Assembly: GCA_023400055.1 (NCBI GenBank)
Contig: JAEXFN010000027.1
Span: 1-17,806, forward strand
Source: Bacillota bacterium
Lineage (GTDB): Bacteria; Bacillota; UBA4882; UBA8346
Direction of reading: 5' to 3'
Length of the DNA stretch: 17,806 nucleotides
Under the pieces are notes generated by a model, which was not told the origin of the DNA, made no database searches, and was given only the letters and a program-made list of their open reading frames with translations. A program made the position numbers and the translations under genes. Positions within the stretch are counted from its first letter, which is position 1; the number at the start of each line of letters is the position of its first letter. Below are positions 1-6,224 of the stretch, in pieces.

Positions 1-1
1 G

Positions 2-346
2 CCGGAGGATAACGTCTGCTACTGGGATCTCATCTTTACCGCGGGGAATGAGGAACGGGACAGCTCGGCGGCGGCGATCGCCGCTTGCGGGCTGCTGGAA
101 TTCGCCAAAACCTTGCCGTTAACCCACGAATATCACACCGTGTATGAAAACGCCGCCCTGGCGATGGTCCAATCGCTGACCGAGTCCTATACCACGGCCG
201 AGTTGAAACACTCCAACGGGATCCTGCGCCACGCCGTTTACAACAAACCCGCGGGCGAAGGGGTCGACGAATGCAACATCTGGGGCGATTATTATTACGT
301 TGAGGCGCTGGTGCGGTTGTTGAAGGACTGGCGGTTATACTGGTAA
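2..346 (+). CDS. Unsaturated glucuronyl hydrolase, GH88 family (C-terminal part)
   Basis: The reading frame is open from the first bases of the window to a TAA at 344-346, so this is the last 114 residues of a gene that begins outside. The near-terminal segment reads GVDECNIWGDYYYVEAL. It matches the conserved C-terminal signature of glycoside hydrolase family 88 enzymes, as does the preceding SNGILRHAVYNKP stretch. Family members are (alpha/alpha)6-barrel enzymes that hydrate the unsaturated uronic acid left at the non-reducing end of oligosaccharides by polysaccharide lyases, releasing a keto-uronate; this function comes from the family. The catalytic aspartates lie upstream of the window and cannot be checked. 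No signal peptide can be judged. A hairpin terminator follows at 425-448, so this is probably the last gene of its unit. A GH105 rhamnogalacturonyl hydrolase is the main alternative but is less likely from the tail motif. Confidence 0.85.
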   Translation, partial: PEDNVCYWDLIFTAGNEERDSSAAAIAACGLLEFAKTLPLTHEYHTVYENAALAMVQSLTESYTTAELKHSNGILRHAVYNKPAGEGVDECNIWGDYYYVEALVRLLKDWRLYW

Positions 347-424
347 GCTTAGGTCCGCGGAGAAGCGACCTGCGATTAAAAAGCGGTCCTTTGGCTTATT
401 GAATTAAAAGATGTAATGTTATCT

Positions 425-448
425 ACTCCTGCTGCGGCAGGAGTTTTT
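425..448 (+). terminator. Intrinsic terminator after the GH88 gene
   Basis: A 7-bp GC-rich stem (CTCCTGC at 426-432 with GCAGGAG at 437-443) closes a TGCG loop and is followed directly by TTTTT at 444-448. An additional A-T pair (425/444) can extend it. It lies about 80 bp after the stop codon of the glucuronyl hydrolase and is oriented to end that transcript. Confidence 0.8.
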
Positions 449-539
449 CATTGAATTTCGTCGGGATAGATAAATGAACTTGCAATTCCGATAACTCAAC
501 TTAGAAAAAACGGCGCGGGACAAGACGGGTGAGTCCGGT

Positions 540-698
540 AATGAACTCGTTTTGTGGATAAGTGAGCTTATTTTGTCAATGAAAGAGCTCTTTCAGTCAT
601 TCAACGAGCTCATTTTGTGGATAAGTAAGCTCATTTTGTTAATAAAAGAGCTCTTTCAGTCATTCAACGAGCTCATTTGTGGATAAATGAGCTATTGA
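540..698. repeat. 21-bp tandem repeat in 63-bp higher-order units, with three DnaA-box sequences
   Basis: The block is built from 21-bp monomers starting at 540, 561, 582, 603, 624, 645, 666 and about 686. Three different monomers form a 63-bp unit: units 540-602 and 603-665 agree at 56 of 63 positions by my hand count, the third monomer (582-602 and 645-665) is identical in both, and a third unit starts at 666 with one base lost. Most monomers carry a GAGCTC-like core, and the third contains the palindrome AAAGAGCTCTTT. The first monomer of each unit contains TGTGGATAA (553-561, 616-624, 678-686), the reverse complement of the DnaA box TTATCCACA. Weak relics may extend upstream from about 473. 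The frame starting at 540 stays open through the repeat as a heptad peptide (NELILWI, SKLILLI, KELFQSF), but it has no start codon or ribosome binding site, so I do not call a gene. Confidence 0.9.
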
Positions 699-727
699 TT
701 TGATATTTTTTGCCATACAAAAACGAT

Positions 728-756
728 ACTTCATTGCCGGCTTTTCGCGCTATAAT
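728..756 (+). promoter_or_regulatory. Possible promoter with a perfect -10 box
   Basis: TATAAT at 751-756 is a perfect sigma-A-type -10 sequence. The best-placed -35 hexamer with 17-bp spacing (728-733) matches TTGACA at only two positions, and there is no TGn extension. Transcription would begin near 763. It is supported indirectly by the plus-strand terminator at 984-1012, which otherwise has no obvious transcript to end. Confidence 0.35.
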
Positions 757-881
757 ATCGAGTATGGAAGGGTCTTTCATTGGGAGTCCGTCGGTGATAC
801 CGACGGACCTTCGGTCCTGTGAAATTGAAATTCTGGAGATGGCGATCGAAATTTAGGGCTGAAAAGATCTTAAAAAAGATT

Positions 882-962
882 CTATCCGTTCTTCATCGAT
901 TCTTTACGGGAAGAAAATCTCGCTAAATTATAGTAAAGACAGGATTCCAGCAGTTTTTTCAT
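882..962 (-). CDS. Very short ORF with a strong ribosome binding site, function unknown
   Basis: On the minus strand AAGGAGGT (979 down to 972) is followed after 9 nt by an ATG (962-960) and an open frame of 26 codons ending in TAG. The peptide begins MKKLLESCLYYNLARF and ends KESMKNG. It is basic and has no clear membrane segment. A second ATG three codons upstream abuts the ribosome binding site and is too close to be the start. The ORF lies 95 bp beyond the end of the GntR-family regulator on the same strand, so it could be translated from read-through. It may be a small protein, a leader peptide or a chance occurrence. Only the ribosome binding site argues for translation. Confidence 0.3.
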   Translation of the reverse strand: MKKLLESCLYYNLARFSSRKESMKNG

Positions 963-983
963 ACCTATCATACCTCCTTTTTT

Positions 984-1012
984 AAATCCGATGCGCATCG
1001 GATTTATTTTTT
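984..1012 (+). terminator. Palindromic terminator (plus-strand orientation)
   Basis: A perfect 22-bp palindrome (984-1005, centred on ATGC|GCAT) can form a stem of about 9 bp with a small loop. On the plus strand it is followed by A and TTTTTT (1007-1012) and then more T-rich sequence. On the minus strand it is followed by an A tract and then the ribosome binding site of the short ORF, so it should terminate plus-strand transcription only. Confidence 0.6.
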
Positions 1013-1056
1013 AATTTTTGGAGCCGCGGAGTCCGGAAGCCAATGAACGTTAAATA

Positions 1057-1851
1057 TTATGGGTTAAGCTGTCTGGAAAACCTCACCTTGTCCTTGGTGG
1101 AGAACAGTTCCACCCGGAACAGGCACTTATCGCTCCTCGCCACCGAGCTGGTATACTCAAAAGCGGTTCCGTTGTCCAGGTAAGCGACGCGATGGATGGT
1201 AAAGGCGGCCGCCTGCGGCCGGCAATGCAACAGCCGGGCCGCTTCTTTGTTTAACTTAGCGGCTTCGTAGGTTTCGGTCGCCCGGTACAGCGCCAGATGG
1301 TAACGGTTCCGCAGGAGCGCATAAAGCGACTGCGCGCTCAGGTCCTCATTGAAAATATCCGGGCAGAGCCGGAGCGGCAGATAGGTCGTTTCCAAAAGCA
1401 GCGGCTCATCATCGGCCAGGCGCAGCCGGACCAGTTTGAAAACTTCGCCGGCCTCCGGAAGGCTCAAAGCGTCGGCAATGAAGGCGGCCGGCCGCAAAAC
1501 CGCTTTTTCGAGAATTGAGGAACGCGGCGTCCGGCCGTTGGCGATCATGTCCTCGCTGAAACTATAGAGATGGTTGATATGGCGATTCAGTTTCGCATCG
1601 GCCACAAACGAACCACGCCCTCGGCGCCGGATCAACAGCCCCGCTTCGGTCAATTGACTCAGTGCCTGGCGGACCGTGGACCGGCTCAACCGGTACGTGG
1701 CGCACAATTGGCTCTCGGAGGGGATCAAATCGCCCGGCTTTAAGATTCCGGAGTGAATCTGCCTTTTAAGCAGGGACGTAAGTTGCGAATACAGTGGGGT
1801 ATCGCTCTCCTCCGATAAACCGCCATGCAATGGTTGCTCGTCTTCTGGCAT
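1057..1851 (-). CDS. GntR-family transcriptional regulator, HutC/UTRA type
   Basis: This is a 264-residue DNA-binding regulator. Numbering from the chosen start, residues of about 19-87 form the GntR winged helix-turn-helix (PLYSQLTSLLKRQIHSG, then LSRSTVRQALSQLTEAGLL and the RGRGSFV wing). The C-terminal half (about 110-250) matches the UTRA ligand-binding domain, including the VFKLVRLRLADDEPLLLETTYLP stretch. Start choice: an ATG at 1869 has no ribosome binding site and would leave a leader of only about 8 nt, while the ATG at 1851 sits 8 nt after AAAGGTG, so I prefer 1851. The gene diverges from deoC, and repeated TGTATCA/TGATACA half-sites lie in the shared spacer. It therefore probably controls deoC and itself. 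UTRA proteins commonly sense phosphorylated sugars or other small metabolites; the effector here is unknown, and deoxyribose 5-phosphate or a related compound is only an inference. Confidence 0.93.
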   Translation of the reverse strand: MPEDEQPLHGGLSEESDTPLYSQLTSLLKRQIHSGILKPGDLIPSESQLCATYRLSRSTVRQALSQLTEAGLLIRRRGRGSFVADAKLNRHINHLYSFSEDMIANGRTPRSSILEKAVLRPAAFIADALSLPEAGEVFKLVRLRLADDEPLLLETTYLPLRLCPDIFNEDLSAQSLYALLRNRYHLALYRATETYEAAKLNKEAARLLHCRPQAAAFTIHRVAYLDNGTAFEYTSSVARSDKCLFRVELFSTKDKVRFSRQLNP

Positions 1852-1883
1852 TGGCAAGACACCTTTCATCGATTCTACTCAAA

Positions 1884-1913
1884 ATTATAACAAATTTAAG
1901 ACATCGGGATCAA
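1884..1913 (-). promoter_or_regulatory. Promoter of the GntR-family regulator
   Basis: Read on the minus strand, TTGATC (1913-1908) and a perfect TATAAT (1889-1884) are separated by 18 bp. Transcription would start near 1877, about 26 nt before the preferred ATG at 1851. A TGATACA half-site lies just upstream at 1924-1930. Confidence 0.65.
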
Positions 1914-2032
1914 CGGACTTGTCTGATACATTTCGGTCCAAAATAAAATTGGAAAATTGTATCCGGGCGATAGATTGAGGAATCTAGAAATTAAGAGGGC
2001 CAGAATTGCAGTATTATCGGAGTGTATCAATG

Positions 2033-2062
2033 TTGACGTCTATATTCCCGATGGGATATAAT
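2033..2062 (+). promoter_or_regulatory. deoC promoter
   Basis: TTGACG (2033-2038) and a perfect TATAAT (2057-2062) are separated by 18 bp, a good sigma-A-type promoter. The start site would fall near 2069, immediately before the operator palindrome at 2072-2093. The -35 box is preceded closely by a further half-site, TGTATCA at 2023-2029. Confidence 0.75.
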
Positions 2063-2071
2063 TCCATTGAA

Positions 2072-2093
2072 ATGTATCATACATTTGATACAT
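2072..2093. promoter_or_regulatory. Probable operator of the divergent GntR-family regulator
   Basis: ATGTATCA (2072-2079) and TGATACAT (2086-2093) are perfect 8-bp inverted arms around a 6-bp spacer. The left arm also forms a nested 13-bp palindrome, ATGTATCATACAT, at 2072-2084. The site covers the start of the deoC transcript, where a bound repressor would block initiation or clearance. Related half-sites occur at 1924-1930, 1958-1964 (one mismatch) and 2023-2029. Assignment to the neighbouring regulator is inferred from position. Confidence 0.65.
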
Positions 2094-2121
2094 CATTAAT
2101 CTTCATCGGGGAGGAATTATC

Positions 2122-2838
2122 ATGTTGTCGGTAAAGGATATTGCCAAGATGATCGATCATTCGTTGCTGCGGCCGGATATGACCATCGCGGAGATTCGGG
2201 AGGGATGCCGGATCGCCAGGGAGTATGACGTGGCTTCGGTCTGTGTCAAACCCAGTGAAATCGGGATTTGTGTGGCGGAGCTGAAGGGCAGCCCAGTGTC
2301 GGTGACCACGGTGATCGGGTTTCCGCATGGCGGAGCGACGACTGCGGTCAAGGTCTATGAGGCGCTGCAGGCCATCCGGGAAGGCGCGGTGGAACTGGAT
2401 ATGGTCCTGAACATCGGCAGGCTGGTCTCGCGGGACTTCGATTATGTTGCCGGCGATATTCGGGCGGTGGTGGAGGCGGCTCATGCCGAAGGGGCGGCGG
2501 TGAAGGTCATTCTGGAAAACGCTTATCTGACGGACGAACTCAAGGAAGTTGCTTGCCGCAGCTGCGAGAAAGCCGGCGCGGATTTCGTGAAGACCTCCAC
2601 CGGATACGCCAAGAGCGGCGCAACCATTGCCGACCTGCAATTGATGCGCCGGGTTTGCGGCAGCGCAGTCAAGATCAAGGCGGCGGGCGGGGTGCGGACC
2701 CTGGATCAGGCTTTGGCGGTGCGGGCGGCCGGGGCGGCGCGATTCGGCGCCACCGCCACCAAAGCCATTCTGGATGAAGCCGCGCTGCGGGCGGCCGCGG
2801 GGACGCTGACGGAAGTGGAACTCCAGCCTATTCAATAA
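2122..2838 (+). CDS. deoC: Deoxyribose-phosphate aldolase
   Basis: This is a 238-residue class I aldolase that cleaves 2-deoxy-D-ribose 5-phosphate to glyceraldehyde 3-phosphate and acetaldehyde in deoxynucleoside catabolism; it is cytoplasmic. Key family residues are present: the Schiff-base lysine in FVKTSTG (K157), the second active-site lysine in KIKAAGG (K186) and the aspartate in ELDMVLN (D93). The N-terminal IDHSLLRPDMT stretch is also typical. GGGGAGGA lies 7-8 nt before the ATG. No other deo gene (phosphorylase, phosphopentomutase, regulator of the DeoR type) is adjacent; the gene is alone on its strand, with its own promoter, an operator next to the divergent GntR-type gene, and a terminator hairpin soon after the stop. 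Length and motifs are normal for the family. Confidence 0.97.
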   Translation: MLSVKDIAKMIDHSLLRPDMTIAEIREGCRIAREYDVASVCVKPSEIGICVAELKGSPVSVTTVIGFPHGGATTAVKVYEALQAIREGAVELDMVLNIGRLVSRDFDYVAGDIRAVVEAAHAEGAAVKVILENAYLTDELKEVACRSCEKAGADFVKTSTGYAKSGATIADLQLMRRVCGSAVKIKAAGGVRTLDQALAVRAAGAARFGATATKAILDEAALRAAAGTLTEVELQPIQ

Positions 2839-2847
2839 AAATCTGCG

Positions 2848-2874
2848 AGAGACGTTGCCGGTCAACGTCTCTTT
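2848..2874 (+). terminator. Terminator-like hairpin after deoC
   Basis: A perfect 10-bp stem (AGAGACGTTG at 2848-2857 with CAACGTCTCT at 2863-2872) closes a 5-nt loop 9 bp after the deoC stop. The T tract that follows is short (TT, then GGTT), so termination may depend partly on the second hairpin just downstream. Confidence 0.6.
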
Positions 2875-2880
2875 GGTTGA

Positions 2881-2914
2881 GCGGAAGGCTTCGGCAGTTC
2901 TTCCGCGCCTTTTT
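2881..2914 (+). terminator. Second terminator-like hairpin between deoC and accB
   Basis: GCGGAAG (2881-2887) pairs with CTTCCGC (2900-2906), followed by GCC and TTTTT at 2910-2914. Together with the preceding stem it would isolate accB from deoC transcription. I could not identify a convincing accB promoter in the remaining 190 bp; a TAAAAT at 3022-3027 has no matching -35 box. Confidence 0.45.
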
Positions 2915-3106
2915 CGCGGCCTTTTCATTTGTTTGGAGCCAAAGACGCCAATTTTTGGGCCGATGGGCCGGATCACTCGCTGTTCTTTTACAAAACCCCG
3001 TATACCGGGGCCATCAAAAGATAAAATTAATTAAAAGAAGGAATAATTCCCTTGCTGGTGAATAAATACCGTATCGTTTTTTCCCATTCCCATAAGGAGG
3101 AAATTA

Positions 3107-3610
3107 ATGAATATTAAAGAGATTAAGGAACTCGTGAAGATGTTGGATGGGACCGACATCAGTGAATTTTCTTTTGAGAGCGAAGGGAATAAGGTTGTTA
3201 TTAAAAAGGGTGCCGTAACCGTAGTGCCGCCGCAAGGGCTTTCTCCGATAATTCCGATGATGACGAATCCGATGTATAATCCGATAAATACTCCGGGTCA
3301 GGCCGCTCCGGCCGCCGCGCCGGCGACCGGCGCAGCCGGCGAGGAGAAAAACGAGGGCCTGGGACCGAATCAAGTCTTAATCACCGCGCCGATGGTGGGA
3401 ACTTTTTACCGTTCCGCCAGCCCCGATGCCGATCCGTATGTGCAAGCGGGTCAGATTGTCAACGTCGGCGAAGTGGTCTGCATTATTGAAGCCATGAAAT
3501 TGATGAATGAAATCGAAAGCGAATGGCGCGGCAAGATCGTGGAGATTTTGGTCGAAAACGCACAGCCGGTTGAGTACGGTCAGCCTCTGTTCGTGCTGGA
3601 AAAGATCTGA
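3107..3610 (+). CDS. accB: Biotin carboxyl carrier protein of acetyl-CoA carboxylase
   Basis: This 167-residue protein is the carrier subunit of acetyl-CoA carboxylase, which makes malonyl-CoA for fatty acid synthesis. Residues 1-35 form the usual N-terminal helix and strand region (NIKEIKELVKML, then FSFESEGNKVVIKK). Residues 40-85 are a flexible linker rich in Pro, Ala, Met and Asn, and residues 88-167 form the biotinyl domain. The biotin-accepting lysine is K131 in EAMKLMNEI, and the TAPMVGTFYRSASPDADP stretch precedes it as in other AccB proteins. An AAGGAGGA box lies about 7 nt before the ATG. It is the first gene of the accB-to-nusB series, followed by its partner accC after an unusual 152-bp spacer with a large stem-loop. 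The carboxyltransferase genes accA and accD are not in this window. Confidence 0.97.
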   Translation: MNIKEIKELVKMLDGTDISEFSFESEGNKVVIKKGAVTVVPPQGLSPIIPMMTNPMYNPINTPGQAAPAAAPATGAAGEEKNEGLGPNQVLITAPMVGTFYRSASPDADPYVQAGQIVNVGEVVCIIEAMKLMNEIESEWRGKIVEILVENAQPVEYGQPLFVLEKI

Positions 3611-3626
3611 GCGATCACATTCCATA

Positions 3627-3700
3627 ACATTCCGTGAGAGCAGAGTTGGCCAAAACTTACAGTGTAAGTTTACGGCCAACAATCGTATTGGACGGAATGT
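3627..3700. repeat. Nested inverted repeat in the accB-accC spacer
   Basis: Three nested pairs can form: ACATTCCGT (3627-3635) with ACGGAATGT (3692-3700), GTTGGCC (3645-3651) with GGCCAAC (3674-3680), and AAACTTACA (3653-3661) with TGTAAGTTT (3663-3671) around a single G. All three sets of arms are perfect. The tip has too short a loop to close fully but can open by one pair. No U tract follows, so it is not a normal terminator. In RNA it could control accB/accC stoichiometry by processing or attenuation; as DNA it resembles a small palindromic element. Confidence 0.7.
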
Positions 3701-3762
3701 GTTCCGGCACGATCAGCGAGCAAGTGAGGACCAAGCAATCAAACGGAGGTGCGAAAAATTCG

Positions 3763-5139
3763 ATGTTTCAAAAGATATTGATCGCCAATCGGGGCGAGAT
3801 TGCGCTCCGGATCATCCGCGCCTGCAAAGAGATGGGCATTGGAACCGTGGCGATTTATTCCGAGGCCGATCGCGACTCGTTACACGTCCATTATGCCGAT
3901 GAAGCCTTCTGCGTGGGTCCGGCGCCGGGGAACCGCAGCTACTTAAATATCCCTAATATCATCAGCACGGCCACTATCGCCGGGGTGGACGCCATTCATC
4001 CCGGATATGGCTTTTTGGCGGAGAATGCCCGTTTCGCCGAGATCTGCGAGACCCACCATATCAAGTTCATCGGGCCGCCCGCCGCCGCCATTGAGAAAAT
4101 GGGCGACAAAGCCGTGGCCAAACAGACGATGAAAGACGCCGGGGTGCCGGTGGTGCCCGGTTCCGACGGGATTATCGAGAATGAGGCCATGGCCGAGGCC
4201 ATGGCGGCCGAGATCGGCTTCCCGGTGATCATCAAGGCCTCCGCCGGCGGAGGCGGCAAGGGCATGCGGGTCGTCCATGAAACCGCCGAATTGTTGAATG
4301 CGTACCGGATGGCCCAGGCGGAGGCCGAGGCTTCCTTTGCCAGCTCCGAGGTCTATATGGAAAAATATATCGAGGAGCCCCGCCATATTGAGGTTCAACT
4401 CCTGCTGGACGAGCACGGCAACGGTGTATACCTCGGTGAACGCGATTGCTCGGTGCAGCGTCGCCATCAGAAAGTGATCGAGGAGTCGCCCTCGCCGGCG
4501 GTCTCCCCCGAGAGCCGGCGCCGGATCGGCGAAGCGGCGCTCCAGGGCGCCCAATCGGTCGGCTATACCAATGCCGGCACCATCGAGTTTTTGCTCGATA
4601 AAAACGGCCAGTTTTATTTCATGGAGATGAACACCCGGATTCAGGTCGAACATCCGGTGACCGAGATGGTGACCGGCGTCGATCTGGTCAAGGAACAGAT
4701 CCGGATCGCCGCCGGCGAGAAGCTGAGCATCTCGCAGCGGGATATCAAAGTGAAGGGCCATGCCATCGAATGCCGGGTCAACGCCGAGGATCCCGATAAG
4801 AATTTCATGCCGTCCCCCGGCCGGATCACCCTGTATCACCTGCCGGGAGGCCCGGGGATCCGCATCGACAGCGCCGCCTATCAAGGCTATTCGGTGCCGC
4901 CGTTTTACGATTCGATGATTGCCAAACTGATCGTCTGGGAGGAGGACCGGGAGGCCGCGATCTCCCGCATGCTGCGGGCGTTGGAGGAATTCGAGATTCA
5001 AGGCGTCAAAACTACGATTCCCTTTCATATTAAAGTGCTGAACAATCCGTACTTCCGCAGCGGCAATTTTTATACCAACTTTATCCAGGAACACATTTTT
5101 GGCGATAAAACAGACATAACTGACGCAGACTCCGATTAA
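3763..5139 (+). CDS. accC: Biotin carboxylase subunit of acetyl-CoA carboxylase
   Basis: This is a 458-residue ATP-grasp enzyme that carboxylates the biotin on AccB using ATP and bicarbonate. Family residues fall at the same numbers as in the E. coli enzyme: K116, the glycine-rich loop GGGGKGM (162-168), E288, R292 and E296 in the MEMNTRIQVEHPVTE motif. The N-terminal domain begins FQKILIANRGEIALRII, as expected for the family. The frame is open upstream to an ATG at 3634, but those extra 43 codons run through the stem-loop spacer and resemble nothing in the family; the ATG at 3763 is preceded by GGAGGT with a slightly long 12-nt gap. The C-terminal tail after NFIQEHIFG is short and acidic. 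accB precedes it and the Asp23 family gene follows 32 bp later. Confidence 0.97.
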   Translation: MFQKILIANRGEIALRIIRACKEMGIGTVAIYSEADRDSLHVHYADEAFCVGPAPGNRSYLNIPNIISTATIAGVDAIHPGYGFLAENARFAEICETHHIKFIGPPAAAIEKMGDKAVAKQTMKDAGVPVVPGSDGIIENEAMAEAMAAEIGFPVIIKASAGGGGKGMRVVHETAELLNAYRMAQAEAEASFASSEVYMEKYIEEPRHIEVQLLLDEHGNGVYLGERDCSVQRRHQKVIEESPSPAVSPESRRRIGEAALQGAQSVGYTNAGTIEFLLDKNGQFYFMEMNTRIQVEHPVTEMVTGVDLVKEQIRIAAGEKLSISQRDIKVKGHAIECRVNAEDPDKNFMPSPGRITLYHLPGGPGIRIDSAAYQGYSVPPFYDSMIAKLIVWEEDREAAISRMLRALEEFEIQGVKTTIPFHIKVLNNPYFRSGNFYTNFIQEHIFGDKTDITDADSD

Positions 5140-5171
5140 GATGAGATAGAAATCGATGGGGGTGGCTCGGT

Positions 5172-5549
5172 ATGGAGCAGGTTGGTCGGTATGAGGGCGG
5201 CAGCATCCGGATTGCCAATGAAGTGGTGAAGATCATCGCCGGACTGGCGGCGACCGAGGTCAAAGGGGTCGCCGGGATGAGCGGCGGCGTGGTGGATGGC
5301 TTTGCCGAGTTATTGAAGCGGAAGAATCTGGCCAAAGGCGTCAAGGTCGAGGTCGGTGAGAAACAAGCGGCGGTCGACCTCTTTCTGGTGATCGAATTCG
5401 GGGCGAATGTCCCGGAGACCGCCATGCTGGTTCAGGAGAATGTGAAACGGGCCATTGAGAGCATGACCGGCCTGGACGTAATCGAGGTCAATGTCCATAT
5501 TCAGGGCGTCGAGTTTAAACAGGAAGAAACCGAAACCAAGGTTCTTTAA
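5172..5549 (+). CDS. Asp23/Gls24 family protein (YqhY-like)
   Basis: This is a 125-residue soluble protein of the Asp23/Gls24 (DUF322) family. The sequence follows the family pattern: GSIRIANEVVKIIAGLAATEVKGVAGMSGG at the start, then the VKVEVGEKQAAVDLFLVIEFGANVPE strand region and VKRAIESMTGLDVIEVNVHIQGV near the end. In Bacillus subtilis the homologue yqhY also sits downstream of accBC, and there the protein has been linked to control of acetyl-CoA carboxylase; whether that holds here is inference. No signal peptide or membrane segment is visible. The next two genes encode the membrane partners AmaP and DUF2273, so the protein may be held at the membrane as Asp23 is in Staphylococcus aureus. 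The ATG follows a weak purine-rich GGGGGTGG. Confidence 0.92.
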   Translation: MEQVGRYEGGSIRIANEVVKIIAGLAATEVKGVAGMSGGVVDGFAELLKRKNLAKGVKVEVGEKQAAVDLFLVIEFGANVPETAMLVQENVKRAIESMTGLDVIEVNVHIQGVEFKQEETETKVL

Positions 5550-5668
5550 AGATAAGCGCGGCTAAACCCGTCCCGTCAACGGGAAAAACATAGCGGACTG
5601 ACGATGCAGTGCGAGATCGGGCGAAAAGTTCTTGACATAGCTTTTAATAAGGAAGGTGTTTCGAGCGG

Positions 5669-6208
5669 ATGAAAGTCTGGGAACGATTAATTAGTCTACT
5701 AGCGGGAATTATCCTTATTGTCGTGGCGGTCACTCTGGCCCTGTTGGCTTTCGGACAGGCCGGCTCGATCCTGGATGGACTGAGTTGGGTCAATGCCAAC
5801 TCGGTGAACCTGTGGGCGCTGGAGGTCGCGGTGATTGCGCTGGTATTGGCGATCTTTCAAGTGCAAATGGCCCTGCGGATGCGGCGCGAGGAAAAGACCG
5901 TGATCTACCAGACTCAGTTCGGCGAGATCCGGATTACGGTATCCGCCATTGAAAACCTGGCCTTGCGGGCCTGCAAGAAAGTGCGGGGCGTGCGCGACGC
6001 CCATGTCGGAGTGCGGGCCGACAAGCTGACCGGGTTGGACGTGTATATCGAAGTCACCGTCAGCCCGGATATGGCCATTCCCCAAATTAAATCGGAGATC
6101 GAGTCCAAAGTGGGGGATTATATCTTTGAGACGGTCGGGATCCACGTGAACACGGTCAAGGTGCTGGTCACCAAAATTGCAGCCGAGACCCGGACCCGGG
6201 TCGAGTAG
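5669..6208 (+). CDS. amaP: Alkaline shock response membrane anchor protein AmaP
   Basis: This 179-residue protein has two predicted membrane segments near the N-terminus (about residues 8-29 and 48-68). They are followed by RMRREEK, which should remain cytoplasmic, and a C-terminal domain of about 100 residues resembling the Asp23 fold (GEIRITVSAIENLALRACKKVRGVRDAHV, then VYIEVTVSPDMAIP). This architecture is that of AmaP, the membrane anchor for Asp23 in staphylococci. The gene follows the Asp23 family gene by 119 bp and precedes the DUF2273 gene by 16 bp, matching the known asp23-amaP-DUF2273 association. AAGGAAGGTG lies 11 nt before the ATG. A TTGACA at 5632-5637 has no usable -10 box, so I do not call an internal promoter. 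Confidence 0.88.
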   Translation: MKVWERLISLLAGIILIVVAVTLALLAFGQAGSILDGLSWVNANSVNLWALEVAVIALVLAIFQVQMALRMRREEKTVIYQTQFGEIRITVSAIENLALRACKKVRGVRDAHVGVRADKLTGLDVYIEVTVSPDMAIPQIKSEIESKVGDYIFETVGIHVNTVKVLVTKIAAETRTRVE

Positions 6209-6224
6209 AAAGGAGTAAATCGGG

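Larger units (their letters stand above)
763..1012 (+). ncRNA. Candidate untranslated RNA of about 250 nt
   Basis: No recognisable gene lies on the plus strand here, yet the stretch begins after a perfect -10 box and ends at an intrinsic terminator. Near its 5' end a perfect 10-bp hairpin (786-795 with 799-808, loop GAT) overlaps a second hairpin (GGACC at 805-809 with GGTCC at 813-817). The two share bases 805-808 and cannot form fully together, which is an arrangement seen in switches and attenuators. I do not recognise a known RNA family. The RNA would be antisense to the short minus-strand ORF at 882-962. A 30-codon frame (764-856) starts almost at the predicted first base, but it has no ribosome binding site. 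Confidence 0.3.

Noticed and set aside
540..698. CRISPR array
   Set aside because: The 21-bp monomers are contiguous without unique spacers and there are no cas genes, so it is a tandem repeat.
764..856. Leaderless 30-codon gene at the predicted transcript start
   Set aside because: No ribosome binding site and no recognisable sequence; it depends on an unproven start site, so I list it only within the RNA candidate.
2077..2976. 299-codon minus-strand frame across deoC
   Set aside because: It lies opposite deoC, which has clear active-site motifs. The frame is Arg/Pro/Gly-rich, as expected of a GC-rich shadow.
3634..3762. N-terminal extension of accC from an ATG at 3634
   Set aside because: The extra 43 codons run through the accB-accC stem-loop, lack a ribosome binding site and resemble no biotin carboxylase; the family start FQKILIANRGEIALR is at 3763.
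3943..5094. 383-codon minus-strand frame across accC
   Set aside because: Shadow of accC; no motif, no ribosome binding site, and His/Asp/Gly-rich composition.
5632..5668. Promoter for amaP from a TTGACA hexamer
   Set aside because: No -10 sequence occurs at 16-18 bp; the operon context suffices.
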